Part shown: positions 43,957 to 56,800 of the stretch, piece after piece
How positions within the stretch are numbered: position 1 is the stretch's first letter
How the letters are laid out: the number at the start of each line of letters is the position of its first letter
Origin: Proales similis
Lineage: Eukaryota > Rotifera > Eurotatoria > Ploima > Proalidae
Assembly (NCBI GenBank): GCA_019059635.1
Contig: JAGVRJ010000005.1
Coordinates: 1 to 64,000 of the forward strand
Direction: 5' to 3'
DNA length: 64,000 bases
The notes under the pieces: generated by a model
Told to the model about the DNA's origin: nothing
The model's database searches: none
Seen by the model: the letters and a program-made list of their open reading frames with translations, nothing else
Translations under genes and position numbers: made by a program

Positions 43957-46600
43957 TTACTTTGGAGACAGTGAGTCAAACTGGCCCGGAACTCTAGACA
44001 CCATCGAATGATCATCTTGAATCTTGGAAGACAGCGAGAGATTTGCGGGAGTTGAATTGCGTGAAGATGCTTCCATTTGGGCTCGTTCTATCATCGGTTC
44101 ATATTTGTTGACCAGCAGATTATCTATGGCAGCGTTGAGATAAAAATCGATTTGAGTTTCAATCGGGTTAATCGGCGAGTTGATCATTTTTTGGCACTCA
44201 TCGAGCTTGAGCTGTATATTCATTAAGTCGTTGTAAGTCTTAATCAAATCGCTCATCCATTTCTCAAATTTAAAGTAAAAATCATGAAATTTCACCACAA
44301 CATTTTCTTGATAGAGTTTAATCGCTTCTTCCTGGGCTCGTTTGATTTTCTTTATCCTAAATTCTGTGAATTTGCTCCTCTCGAATTTCTCCAAGTCGTA
44401 TTTATTGCAAATCTCCTTGCGCTGATGAAGCAATTCCTCGTACAACTGTCGCGTAGTAGTAACGTACGCATCTATCTCATTCTTCCATGTGAATGGCATA
44501 GTCGGGTTTCCAATCAATAGTTCCATATTGTCAGTGCATTTTATATCTTCATGAACAAAGTTGAGTTCGCTTTCATAAACGAATATTTCACTTTCGAGCT
44601 TGAAATTCATTTTTAAAGAAAAAAAATTTATATATAAATTTTTAAGACTAATAAATTTAAGTTGACCGTAATTTTTTACCTTTCTTATCTTTTCTTCAAG
44701 CTCCCGATAGTTATCGAGGCTTAGATCAGAGTCAGGCAGCTTGTTAATAAGCAGTTTAAATTTGTCCATGATATTGAGTTTTGCGTCCAAGCGTTTCAGA
44801 ACAGACTTAAAATTGTGCAAGAGATTTTGCTGTTTCATTTTAAGCTCAGGCATGTAAGATCTAAAATTAGCCAACTGCATTAGATGAATTTGGGATAAAT
44901 TAATCCTTTCTCAAGTTCATACTTAAATGCAACTGCTGTCATCTTGAGCTGTTCAACATATTTGGCAAGCAAGTGAATTTCTCTTTTTACGCACCAAAGG
45001 CTCCCACAAATCTCTTTGGCCCAATTCACAATTTCACTGTGAGTTTTTAGCATTGTCTTCATGCCAATTGTACGAATCTCAGGCACCTGGGCGAATATCT
45101 TAAGATTGTCAGTGGCTATTCCTCCGCTAAGTGAAAACAGAATAAGGGGATTTTCACGGTCAATTGTTGGATAAGTTTCAATGCTCTGTTGCGGCATAAC
45201 CAAGGAATCAAAGAAAAGATTATTGTAAATAAGCATTTGGAATGAATGATCAAGTCCGGTGACAGTTTTGACCTTGTCTTTCAATTCGTCCAGCCTAAAG
45301 GAAGTTCTTACACTTAAGCTGCAAGTCGAAGATCTGAATGTTAATTACTTTTCGTGTTTGTCCATAGTCAAATCAATCATCTTGCCGCCGTGAAGATTCA
45401 TGATGCTGATAAAAGTCAAATCACAAATATGACTTGAGTGCTCAAAAAACTTTTGAAACGGCCACATCTTATCATAGTTATTTTCCATCAAACCGGCAAG
45501 CATTGGTTCCAATAAACTCTTAAGTTTGCTGATGGCACTCTTAGTTTGAATAGCATACATTTATTGAGGAAATTGTTGAATTACTTGGAGAGTTGGCAAG
45601 TTGAGGGAAGCTCATAACGGTACACAATTCCCTCGGACGTTTGAACTCCACTTATGGCTCCAGAAGGTTTATCTTTAGTAATTTTGATCCTTAAAATCCA
45701 ATTTTGGAACAACAAATATTAAGTGAGTATTGAATAATTGAATGAGTGTAAAGAAAAATTTACATGACTTCCTTATTGTTGCGACCACCAATCGGTCGAA
45801 AAGGTAGTGAGCCAGTTGCAACGTGATAAAGGGTTACTCCTGTGCTCCACAAATCGATTCCGGCCTTGAAAGTCTTTTGCACTGTTCTATCTATTAGAGC
45901 GCGTTCATAAACATCAGGAAAAAGATATTCTTCAGTTCCACAGATGCTAGTGAACTGCTCGTCTTCCATCTCATACTGCCGGGCTGCTCCAAAATCACTA
46001 AGCTTGTAAATATGCTCCCCGGTCGGCAGAATTTGAAGTAGAATATTATTCGGCTTTATGTCTCGATGAACTATTTTCAGATTGTGAAGCTCGTTCATTC
46101 CATTAGCTTTGGAGAAGTTAAGAAAATAGAACAATCAATTAAGGATGATTGCTTCATACTTATGTGTTCAAGAACAAGAAGAAACTCGGACTGCTGCAGA
46201 CCATAAATATTTTCCGGACGATCAATAATGCTTGAAAGACTTCCACCATTGCAATACTCCATAATAAGTTTCTTTAAATGATAGGTATTGGCGAATATCT
46301 GATCGTCTTTATCGATTAGCTTGACGACATTTTCGTGATTTATTTTACTCAGCAGCTCGAGTTCTCTCAGCTGGAGAGTATTTGATCGCGCTTTGGCAGC
46401 ATCGTTGAAAACTTTCACTGCGACATATTGTTCGTTTAGCTGATTATACTCTTCTTTTAGAAAAAGTTTATTGCCTTCGGAATCGCTCAGTTTACCTGGC
46501 AAATGCCCTTGTAGACTTTAGAGGTCGCGCCAGCCCCAATTATATCGCTTCTACTCCAAAAGTAACTTTTGAAGCAAACAAGGTTTTCATCGAACATCAT
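43957..46600 (-). CDS. TBK1: TANK-binding kinase 1 (TBK1/IKK-epsilon family), apparent single-base frameshift
   Basis: TBK1 is an IKK-related Ser/Thr kinase of innate immunity and autophagy. The first part reads [20 protein letters not shown], then the glycine loop [13 protein letters not shown]. Soon after, the frame is out by one base and resumes in another frame ([14 protein letters not shown] with the ATP Lys). Then come [73 protein letters not shown], a ubiquitin-like domain ([18 protein letters not shown]), and long coiled-coil scaffold helices ending at 43957. Exons are divided by introns at about 45750 and 45300-45340, among others. The frame break is near a GGG (plus strand CCC at 46506-46508). 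Confidence 0.88.
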
Positions 46601-46965
46601 TTTCTCGCCGTCTAACTCAAACAAATTTTGAAAAAATAAGAAGCTAAAATTGCTTAACCAATCATATGTTTTTCGAAAGGAAATGAATCAACTCAAATGA
46701 AGTCGACTCATTAGAATCAGTTTTGTTAAGAGAAAAACTTTCTCTGATCGTTCAACGAATGTGTTCAGTTGAAATAAGCTCGTTAAGTTTGAAGCAAAAG
46801 AAACTCAATTAAATTAACATAAAAAATACGCAGGTCTCTCAAAAGACCAGAGATGATTTTGGTTGTTCAATTTTAACCACGTAGATGAATTTCAGTGATA
46901 AATCAGAAACTTAATAGGCAAAGATTTAACGGTTATTTTGGCTTGAATTTGTTTGGATAAACTCG
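46601..46965. other. Divergent promoter region, TBK1 (-) and EDEM1 (+)
   Basis: A 365-base AT-rich spacer between divergent starts; both genes probably use it. No specific binding site is assigned. Confidence 0.5.
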
Positions 46966-49183
46966 ATGACTGCCAGAGTGGGATACACCAGCATCTTGCT
47001 CCTCCTGTTCTTGATCGGCTCTCGACGATACTCTTACGCTATTCTTCTTGATTATACTCTTTATTCTCAGTTGACAGCCGAACTTGCTTATCCTGGCTGT
47101 AAAGATTCCGACTTACATAGACATGTTTGGAACCATTTCCGCCTTAATTCTGACACGCTTGCTCCATACAGCGAGTTACTGTTTTTCGCCCGAAGCGAAA
47201 AGATTCGCTTGAAACAAGAAGTAAAGCAAATGTTTGAATTTGCCTATGACAATTACGTCAAACATGCTTGGCCCCAAGATGAGCTAGATCCTATTCACTG
47301 TACCGGTCGAGGACCAGATCGTGATCGGATTGATAATATAAATGTAAACGATGCCCTTGGAGATTACATGCTGACTATGGTCGAATCCCTAAGCACTTTA
47401 GTGGTACTAGGCAACTCAAGTGAGTTCAAGAAAGCATCCGAGAAGATAATAACGCAGCTGGACTTTAATAAAAACAGCACTGTTCAGCTATTTGAGGCCA
47501 CAATCAGGTAGTTTCAAGCAGTTAAACTCAGGTGAATCCCAATTTAAAAATGAATCTAGAATTCTTGGAGGATTATTGAGCGCGCATCTTGTAGTCGTCG
47601 ATCAAAAACAGCCTTTTGGAGACATGAAAATACCAAATTATCACAATGAACTATTGGGTCTTGCCCATGATCTGGCGACTAGGCTGATGCGAGCGTTTAG
47701 AAATGCCGCCAGCCCTTTGCCCTATCCCAGGGTAAAATCTAATTAAATCAGATTCTTAGCTGTGAACTAAGTCATTGAAACAGGTAAATCTAGACGGCGG
47801 TGAACCCCACGTGAAGCTCAATCATACATGTACCTCTGGAGTAGGAACACTTTTGCTCGAATTCGGTACTCTTAGCCGTCTGTTAAGCGAACCTAAATTC
47901 GAATTGGAAGTCAGGAAGGCGATGGACTTTCTTTACCAATCTAGAGATAATCAAACAGGACTATATGGAAACGAGTTGAATATTTTAAACGGTGCATGGA
48001 CTAGTGTTATGAGCGGAATGGGTGCTAGCTTAGATTCTTATTATGAATATCTGCTCAAAAGCTTCATATTATTTGATGATCGGGGAATGCTGAATCGCTT
48101 TATAGAAGCAGGCAACTCGATCAAGAATTTTTCTCGCTATGGGTAATACCAAAAATGCTCCAACTACTTAAACGGATAGCACACTTGGCTTTTTAAAACT
48201 AGTTTAGGCGCGCAAAGTGTTTGGAAGGGAACGGTCATCAGCCGATTTATCTGAATGTGGACATGCGCACTGGAAAGGTCCTGAATAATTGGTAGGACTA
48301 AATGATTCAAGGCTGATATGTTTAACTCAAGTAAAAAAGGTTTTAATTTCTATAGGATCGACTCTTTGCAGGCATCTTTGTCGGCAGTTCAAGTGTTGGA
48401 CGGAGAACTAGACGAAGCGATTTGCACGCACGCACTTTACTACGCGATTTGGAAAAAGTACGATGCATTGCCGGAGAGATTTAATTGGCATCTCAATATG
48501 CCCGAAGTGTTTTTCTACCCTCTACGGCCTGAGTTCGCCGAGGCGACTTATTTCCTTTATCAAGCAACTCGCAGTCCGTTTTACCTCCATGTAGCCCGCA
48601 TGATTGTTGAAAGTTTGATACGATTCACTCGAGTAAAGTAAGAACTTCGAACTTTTTACAAATCTTTATCAGTTAGTTGATTAAATGCGTGTCTGGCCTG
48701 TTAGATGTGGTTTTGCGACCATACACGGTAATTATCGCAATGGTGTGAACTAGATATAAACGAGTAGACATTTTCATACAGATGTGTTGGATAAGTCGTT
48801 GGAGGATCGTATGGAAAGTTTTTTCCTAAGTGAAACGCTCAAGTACCTTTATCTGGTAAATTCATGATTTGTGCATGCAAAACCTGTTTGCTTTCATTTC
48901 CTACATTCAGACATTTGACGAGGAAAACTATTTGAATCAAAACGGGGCAGAGAAGTTCGTGTTCAACACCGAAGGGCATTTTTTCCCGATAAGCCGCTTG
49001 TCAAGCGATAAACTACCCGATAGAATCAAATCAAATAAGCTACAAGATCAGAACAGTCGTCGAACATGCTCACCACGTCTTTACGTAACTCATTTGACAA
49101 AGCTTCGGGCTAATTTACCGCTGCAAATTAAATATTTGAGCTCCGCTTTCTCAATGGTTGGAGATAAGACCAAAAACCAATAA
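46966..49183 (+). CDS. EDEM1: ER degradation-enhancing mannosidase-like protein 1 (EDEM1, GH47)
   Basis: EDEM proteins trim mannose from misfolded glycoproteins in the ER lumen and route them to ERAD. A hydrophobic N-terminal anchor ([21 protein letters not shown]) precedes the GH47 barrel: [155 protein letters not shown] and VFNTEGH. The acidic residues of the active site in the FEATIR, SYYEYL and [13 protein letters not shown] blocks are present. Exon 1 runs to about 47508; six more exons have introns of 50-70 bp. The C-terminus is short and has no KDEL, as in EDEM1. Confidence 0.93.
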
Positions 49184-49532
49184 CAAATAGAAAAATCTCT
49201 AATTCTCTTTCTTTATGTTCATCCTCCAAATAGCTTATTGAAATCATGTGCAGATCCGATAAAGGGGCACGAAATAGAATTTCCACTTGATAAATCAGAA
49301 TTCCGCTTCTGACGCAGCTTTGTTACTACTGATATGGTTTAAATCTGAAAGACAGGGGAGGGTGGAGCGCAGACACATTTTTTTATTTGCGCAACTGATT
49401 TTTTTATCGAATTTAGATTAGACAGATGCATTATTCTCATTTACTGCACGGCCTTAAACATTCCGAGCAACATTTTCAACTCGATTTCTTAACCCTGGCC
49501 GATTTGATCTATAGAAGAGAAATAATTGGAAA

Positions 49533-50138
49533 ATGTTCAAAATTTCCCTAACTCTTTGTATTGGACTTTGTTCATTATTGACGGTGGGTAGATTTGATGT
49601 GTTAGATACAGCCCAGCTAATGCAGACTTTGTCTAGCCATACGCCCAAGGCCAACTAGAATTCGATTTAGCGATGAACAGTGTGATTCAGTAAGCTTGCT
49701 CATGATAGAGCACGAGTACTTGCTTGCATATTAAAACTCTTTTAAGACAATGGGGCCAATTATCCAGCGAACAGTTTCTTGTCTTTTTTCAAAATTATAA
49801 TCAACATGGAATAGACAATATTTGGAATCCGATCAGCTCTTCATGTAAAAATAACGTTCAATGTGGTCCTTCTGCGTGTTGCTTACAAGTGAGCAAGTTA
49901 GGCTTTTTTCAAACTTCTTTATAAAATTTTGTTTTTAAAATTATAGTTGAATAACAATGGGCCTTCCAAACAAGATAATCCTGGTGTTTGTGCGCCACTA
50001 GCGCAAGCGAGTGAGCTCTGCTCTGCTTATGATACAAGCAAACATTACTATGTGGCCAAATGTCCTTGCAAGGGTGGTTTCGAATGCCGATCAGCCAACA
50101 ACACGGCTGCTGAAAATGAAAAAACTTGTAGGTCATGA
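49533..50138 (+). CDS. Small secreted prokineticin/colipase-fold peptide
   Basis: Four exons can be joined in phase: 49533-49587 (signal peptide MFKISLTLCIGLCSLLTV), a short exon at about 49637-49689, an exon from about 49771 that encodes SSSCKNNVQCGPSACCLQ, and one from about 49947 to 50138 that encodes VCAPLAQASELCSA, AKCPCKGGFECRS and CRS. Ten cysteines follow the C-x5-C-x4-CC...C...C...C-P-C...C...C pattern of prokineticin/MIT1/astakine and Dickkopf-colipase folds. Vertebrate prokineticins begin AVITGAC and signal through GPCRs; here the N-terminal extension differs, so this is a distant relative. A hormone or immune-cytokine role, as for arthropod astakine, is inference. A poly(A) signal is at 50181. 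The upstream exon joins are less certain than the Cys-rich part. Confidence 0.65.
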
Positions 50139-50180
50139 AAATATTGGTGCGTTTCAATGCCTAAGAACTAAATCTGCTCG

Positions 50181-50186
50181 AATAAA
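50181..50186 (+). promoter_or_regulatory. Poly(A) signal AATAAA for the Cys-rich peptide gene
   Basis: Canonical hexamer 43 bases after the stop codon of the prokineticin-like gene. Confidence 0.6.
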
Positions 50187-50485
50187 AATTTATTACAAAT
50201 AATTTTGTTTGAGAAGCTTCAAGGTTATGAACTTGTTTGCCTATAAAGCTGCCGATTGGCATGCAAATAAGACAATGTTTTGTGCTGTTGTAGTTAAAAA
50301 ATAAAAATATTGCATTGTTATGTTAGTTTTAATGATATGAACGCACCAAGGTCTGCTTAATGTAAGATACCCTTGGTTCTTGCATTCTTAGCTATTCTCC
50401 AATTGAAATGTTTATTTTTCAAGTTAAGTAAGCTTGAAATTTGTTAAGCATATTTTCAAAGAGTGGTGAATATCTGACTCTAAAA

Positions 50486-52402
50486 ATGGTTACTTGGCTC
50501 TTGAAGTTTGACAATGGCAAAGGTCCAAGCCGAGTAAATCAAGCGAGCAGCGTTGTCGATAACTGCGTCTTTCTTTTCGGCGGCTATTGCCCTCAACTTA
50601 AAGAGTTAAAGCATAAAAGTCCAATCGATGTCCATGTCTTGAACACTCACACACTTAAATGGAAGAAAAAGCCCTCGGACGAGAGTGATAACCAAATTCC
50701 TTACTTTCGTTATGGCCACACATGTGCTACTTATCGGCGTCGGATTTACCTTTATGGCGGTCGAGCAGATTGGACAAACGAACTCGATTCATGTCTTTAT
50801 TCATACGACCCAAGTGAGATAAATTTCTAATAAATGTAAATTTAGAGCTCAATTGAGTGTTTTAAGGTGCTAACAAATGGAAATTGATTCAATGTGAAGG
50901 CACTATTCCGTACGGTCGTGACGGGCATACCGCTACGGTGTACCAAGATTCAATGTTTGTCTTTGGTGGTTACGTAGAAATGACAAAAACTTTTAGTAAC
51001 GATCTGCTGGCTTATGACTTCATCGCAAACACGTGGAGCTTAGTTGTACCTAAAGTATGTGAGCCAATTTAAATCAGTTTTAAAATCCCGAGTCAATTTC
51101 ACATTGAAGAGCGAGCTCAAGCCTCATTGGCGAGACTTTCATACTTGTTGTGCCGTTGATAATCGGCTGTATGTTTTCGGAGGCCGAATGGATAGAGGAC
51201 AAACTAGATTCACCAGTGACTCGTTCTATTCAAACGAAGTGTTTTCTTTTGACTTAACCAGCAATAGCTGGAGCATTGAACACCCTGAGAGCGATTCTGA
51301 TTCTGTCCCTTGTGGAAGAAGAAGTCATACAGCAATAACTTACAAGGATAAAATAATTATTTTTGGAGGTTACCAAGAGAACAAAAATATTCACTTCAAC
51401 GATTTGTTTCAGTACGACACTGGTAGGTTAGATCACTTAGTTTATTTTAGAGCTTAGAGTTATTTTGAATTCCTTGGTAGTCGATCACAAGTGGACCGAA
51501 ATGAAAGCTACAGGTGAACCCCCATCGGTGAGGAGAAGGCACTCATGTTGCTTAATCGGAAGTAAAGTTTACATATTTGGAGGCACAGGGTAAGAGAGTC
51601 GACCATTTTTTTTTTAAGAAATGACCTCACAAAACAGTGCAGACCAGGCAGTGAAGTAATCGAGCATTCGGAAAACGGTGAGGAAGCAACAAGAGGCCGG
51701 CTCGATTCCATAGAAATGGGAGTCATTGCCAATCTCATGAACAGGCTTGAGTCATATATTCTCGGGAACAACACTGTCCATACGAATGATCAGACAGAGG
51801 AGACTGAGGAAAACGGAGCTGCTCAGACAAGCGAATCTAGTCGATTGGTTCGCTTCAGGCACTTGAGCCGTTTTTTCAGTGAAGAAAATATAATGCAGAT
51901 TCGCAATATACTCAATGAGCTGCTAAATAGTAATAATCAAACAAATAATCAGCATCAGTCGGTCGAGACGAATCGTATTACAGAAACTAGCCACGAAGAT
52001 ACAGTAAATGCGGCTGACCGAGATGCTCAAGACGATGAATATGAGTTCGAAGACAGTGACCCTGAGGAAGATATGATTAACTCAGAAACAGAAGATGAAG
52101 ACGAATTGATCAACAATCAAAATCTCATATCTTTTTCCGACCTGCATGTTTTAGAACTTGAAGGTAAAATAAATAGAGGTGAAGTCACTGGGAGCTTAAA
52201 AACTTTTAAACTATACTTTTTACAATTTTAGTGCCAACTCTTCGAGATTTGTCCCTTCTCACAGTTAAACGACATATGCTTCCAACTCTATTAGTTTCTT
52301 TGCCTCGGTGTATATTGTAAGTAGCTTCTTTAATTCAGAAACTGATCTATTCTCTAACGTTAATTGATGTTTAGAATCGATTTAAATAATCTGCTTGGAT
52401 AG
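50486..52402 (+). CDS. KLHDC3: Kelch-repeat protein KLHDC3
   Basis: KLHDC3 is a six-bladed Kelch propeller and substrate receptor of a CUL2 ubiquitin ligase that reads C-terminal degrons. It opens MVTWLLKFDNGKGPSRVNQA, matching the family start. Blades follow with FLFGGYCP, RYGHTCATYRRRIYLYGGRADW, GRDGHTATVYQDSMFVFGGY, WRDFHTCCAVDNRLYVFGGR, GRRSHTAITYKDKIIIFGGY and VRRRHSCCLIGSKVYIFGGT. An acidic Asn/Glu/Asp-rich stretch of about 150 residues (51716-52150) then separates the last blade from the SDLHVLELE segment and a final helix ending LNNLLG at 52402, homologous to the KLHDC3 C-terminus. Seven or so exons have introns of about 50-60 bp. The acidic insert is longer than I know from other animals. 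Confidence 0.9.
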
Positions 52403-52651
52403 TCGAGTCTATCGCTTATTGAGTTATATTTTTACCGCTGTTTATTATTTGCGAGTGATTAAAAGTTTCATTTAATTCAGATTTTTTTCCTAAACTTGAA
52501 TTAATTAATAAACTCAGGTGTTTCAGAGAGATCACTGTGAATTTTGCAAAATAAAAGAGGTATAAAAACGGTCCGATGAGGCGACGAGCCAGCTAGTCAA
52601 GAGACGAGCAGTCCTTTTAACACCGGTTGATTGGGCTGAATAATTGATGGA

Positions 52652-53123
52652 TTAAAGAATTGAGTATTTTTTAAGAAGCTTTGGAATATCGCTAGAAACA
52701 AATGATTCGTAACGGCGAGTACGTTCTGGCTGCTTGATAGGCTGCATAGTTGTAAGAAAAGCCTGAGTAGCCGACTTTGAGTCATCGATGCATGAATTGA
52801 TTTCCGAATGATTTGAAACGGATTGATTCTCAATTGCTTTTACAGATAGACTGATTGTTGTTTTATTCGACTTGTTTGACTTTTCCAAATTCTCTTTTAT
52901 TCGCCAATAGTTGGAGGCATGTTTTGGAAAATTGGTATAAAAGCTCTTATAAATTAACGATCTGTCTGCCTGAGATTGATTGAGAGAGCTTATAAAACTT
53001 TGTCGAACTTGAGTTTTGCAGTTTTCTAAAAGAAAATGTTTGTTAAGATATCTCAATGTGACAAGACTCTATGTGTGCTTTTCCTAGACCGATGGCCGCC
53101 TTGCATCTTACCTCAAAGTCCAT
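52652..53123 (-). CDS. Unrecognised small basic protein, probably two exons
   Basis: A short exon (53123-53112, Met-Asp-Phe-Glu) with a GT donor can join in phase to a 52652-53068 exon giving about 140 residues. The protein is Ser/Asn/Lys-rich, with aromatic residues in the first half (IYKSFYTNFPKHASNYW) and ends SSDIPKLLKKYSIL. I recognise no domain. The reading is less certain than for its neighbours because the first exon encodes only four residues. Confidence 0.4.
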
Positions 53124-53876
53124 TTATTACAGACAATGCGTATGAGGAAAATTCGCGAGTGGGATACCAAGTGTAGAAGTGCAAGATAGAAGAAAGAGAA
53201 GAAATTTATTTGTTTTACTGATGAAAGTACTCGCGACAGAAACAAAGTAAAAAATATTAGTGAAAGAAAGCGATAGGCAAGTAGACACGCGTCAGATCAA
53301 CTTCCAATCTGTCTCATCTTGATACTCTTATCTAGAGCCAAGCCGAAGCAGACAGCGCCTTTTTGGCTATGAGCTAAGTAAGATGGTTGCTCACTATCGA
53401 TGACTCAGTAATTTGATCACTTGAAGAGAGTATTCAACAGGTGTAAGGCGACCAGGATGCCTACAGGTCAATTAAGATCAGAGAAATTTCAATTGCTCAA
53501 GACATCAATTTCTACATAGAATGTTGGTTCAGTGAATTGATGTAAATCGGAATTTTTTATCGGTGAAAATTTGCAGTGAAAATTGAATTTATTGAATAGG
53601 TGAAGTCAGTGAGAGTGAGTCAGTGAAAGGAGTTGATTTTAAACACTCAAATATTGACGAGATAGTTCAACACATATCAGTTAAGATACAAGACAAACCT
53701 GAATGTATTTGAACCTTAAAAGGCGAATCCAATGTTAGATTAGTTAATAAAGCCACTCGGAAGACTTTTGAATAAACAAGTGAAGAAGTATTATAAATTT
53801 GGGGCCTAAGGAGCGCGATTGTGGTTGAAAATGAATTAAGAAATAAAACTGTTCTGAACACACGATGGAGACTAGC
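53124..53876. other. Intergenic region, no gene recognised
   Basis: Spacer of about 750 bases between the small protein's start and the TTLL gene's stop. The ORF at 53667-53861 has no recognisable product. Confidence 0.45.
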
Positions 53877-56800
53877 TTAGGTTAGAATGTAAGGCAAAAC
53901 CGGTCTAGGTGGCGGGAAAGGCTCGCGCGAATTTTGAGCTTTAGCAGAAATTTTCTCGTTCTCAACATATCTCGAGAGGGAGTTAATGTTTATCTTTGGC
54001 TCCTTATTTTCATCAGTTCCTAAGTTTTTCGTGATGCGCTTGGGCTGACGCTTTTTCTTTTGGCTAAGTTTCAAGATAAGCAAATTGGTCGAAGATTTGA
54101 CAGAGCCAGAATAATTAAAAGAATTATTCGACTTTGAAATTTGTTTCAACTTAGGAAGCGAATTAACATTCTGCTCGAGTTCAGTCAAATCAGATACTTG
54201 TAAAGTACTGACGGTCATTAGAAATTTGGATTTGCTACTCAAATCGCATTTGGGAGCCATGTTCTCATTTTTAACAGTGTCCGTATCGAGAACATGTGTT
54301 TGTTTCACTTCAGAGAATGAGGAGTAGTAAGAATTGAAAACTGTCATTCGATCGGTGCTTAGCCACTCGCCTCCCGCCAGAGTTGGGCACAATTGCAGTG
54401 AAGGTCTAAACACGTTACCTTGGTTTGAATTCGGAGTCGGTAAAGAGATGTTTTGCGATACGTCTGGAGTTCTTTTAGCCTCACTGCTTTTGGTTTGTTT
54501 GGCAGCTGAGTAGCTGAACATGTTTTTGAATTTTTTTCGATGCTGATGACGCTTGTGGTTGACACCAATTGGAATTTGAAACACCTTCGGCGTGGTTGGT
54601 TTAACCGGCGAAAAAGTCACAAGTTCTTTAGGCTTAAGTGCCTCTTGCTCAACTCTTTGTTCATTTTTTATTTTGTTGATATGAGATCTTTTTCTTCTCT
54701 CTCTTGATCCCAGTTCATGAATGCTAGTAGCAACTGAAATAATTGGCAATGTACTCTCGATTCGGGAGATAGTCGATTCTTTTTTCTCTTCGGATCGAAT
54801 CCTTGGCGTGTCGGAGCTGCCACTTGTTTTGGATGAAGCTAATTCTCTGGAAGACGCTCCTCTTGAGACATTATTTTGCGTCCTTGATTCAGACATGGCT
54901 GAACTGTTCAACTCTGTTTTAGAGCGGCTGAGATTTGTCGCTAATCGGTTCTGCTGCTGAGGCGCTAGAGGTCTTATCGGAGCCGGCTTTCGAACAGTTT
55001 GCCCATCTACTTTAAGGTCAACGCCCAAATAATTCGGAATGCTAACTTGTGCACCCTTGTAAATCATCTCAAACCGACCAACGTCAGCACTTTTGTTCCA
55101 CTTTCGATCAATTATCACTAAAGGACAGTCGTTAAGACACTTTTAATTGGCATTACTATCTAGAGATTAAACCTACCTTTGCACAGGTCTTCTTGTACTT
55201 GATCGCACAGCTCTGTGGTAACTTTGGTTGATCGAGCCATGGTCGGGCTGCAATTGATCTCGATCAGCCACGGTTTAAGTTGTTGATCTATCATAAAGTC
55301 TGCACCATAAAGCTCAAAGGTATTTTTACGCGCTTCGATGATGTCTTGACAGCTAAGCATTGAGCAAATAATTGCCTCTTTCATTCCAGGGTAGATCATT
55401 TGATCCCAGTCACTTTCACGGCCGATTTTGCGAAGGTAATTACTTTTGAACTCATCATTAGACCACATGTTCTCTTCTGGAAGCTGTTCGTTTCGTTCGC
55501 TGTCGTTTTTGTAGTTTTTTTGAATCGAATAGTTGCACAGGTGGACACTTTGCTGAGTGTTTGATAAATCGAACTGCTGGGTACAAAAGCGAAGGTAACA
55601 ATCTTTATACATCCAAATGGTGAGCGGGTTGAAATCAGTGACCAAAAACCTGAATAAACGAGCAATCAATGGCCGTTAAAAGATACAATGAATCAAACAC
55701 TGATATACCATTGTCTAATATCGAACTTAATTTGGTGAATCAAAAGCGGTCGTTCGATATATTTCTGAATGACGTATTTTCCGTCCTTTTGAAATGAGCT
55801 CTTGGTCAAGTCTAAAATGCTTTCGAGCTTATCAAATACAATGATTCCTATTATTGATTCGAGGTCAAGACTTGAATATTTGAGTAAAGTTTTACGCTTA
55901 ATTCTTACCTCTCCCTCTTGAAAGTGAACCAGGCTTCAGGATCCAGATATTTCGATGGCCATCTATGTTGTATTGGGGCCATATTTCTTTTACTTGTCGT
56001 AGTAAATCAGTTACTGGTCCAATAAAGGCAGCCGTCAGCTCGTCAAACGGCATCTTGGAACTGAAATTCGGCATGGTTGAAAATTATCTCGAGAGAACTC
56101 GAGAGGATAATGAGCTTACTGGCATGCAGCGTAGAACCACCGGTTGAATTCGTTCCACTTTGCTTCATCGATGTTTACTATTTCTTGCTTGTCAATATCG
56201 TCGTTTTGGCAGAACTCCAAGTACTCCTTAAGACGATCAACTGCAAATTCGATTGCTTCAACAGGCACGGAACTGGGAGTTTTGTTGTTTGCTTTACGCA
56301 CCCGGTTGGACAGTTCTACAAAAAATGCCCAAATAGTCGTATTGTTGAAGTTCAGAAATTAAAATCATCCTTACTTGGACTACTATCAGACCTGACGGGA
56401 TCTAGCTTGCTTGCTATGTTTATGGACGTCTGAGTTTGGTTATGGCTCTCCTCTTCGGTTTCCTCAATTATTCCTCGTATTTTCCGCAACTCCTCGTCAG
56501 AAGTTATGTGAACGTCTGGATCTTCTTCGGGCGATTCACCGTAAAACGTAATCAAAAAGTATTTGAGCAGGCTTATACAACTGGTAATGCGATAGTCGTC
56601 TTATTTATTTGATCGAAGAACGTTTGATTGCAATAAAATGAAATGACAAAGATTAAACCAAGACATACCAATAAATGCCACCCGGTCTTCATCTTGGCAA
56701 AGTTTGTAACAACGCGGGAAGAACTCTTCTGAAGAATGGGCGCTGTACCAGCTTAGATTTCGTAAGTTTGTACACAGTCCGATCTGAAAATGAGGCAAAG

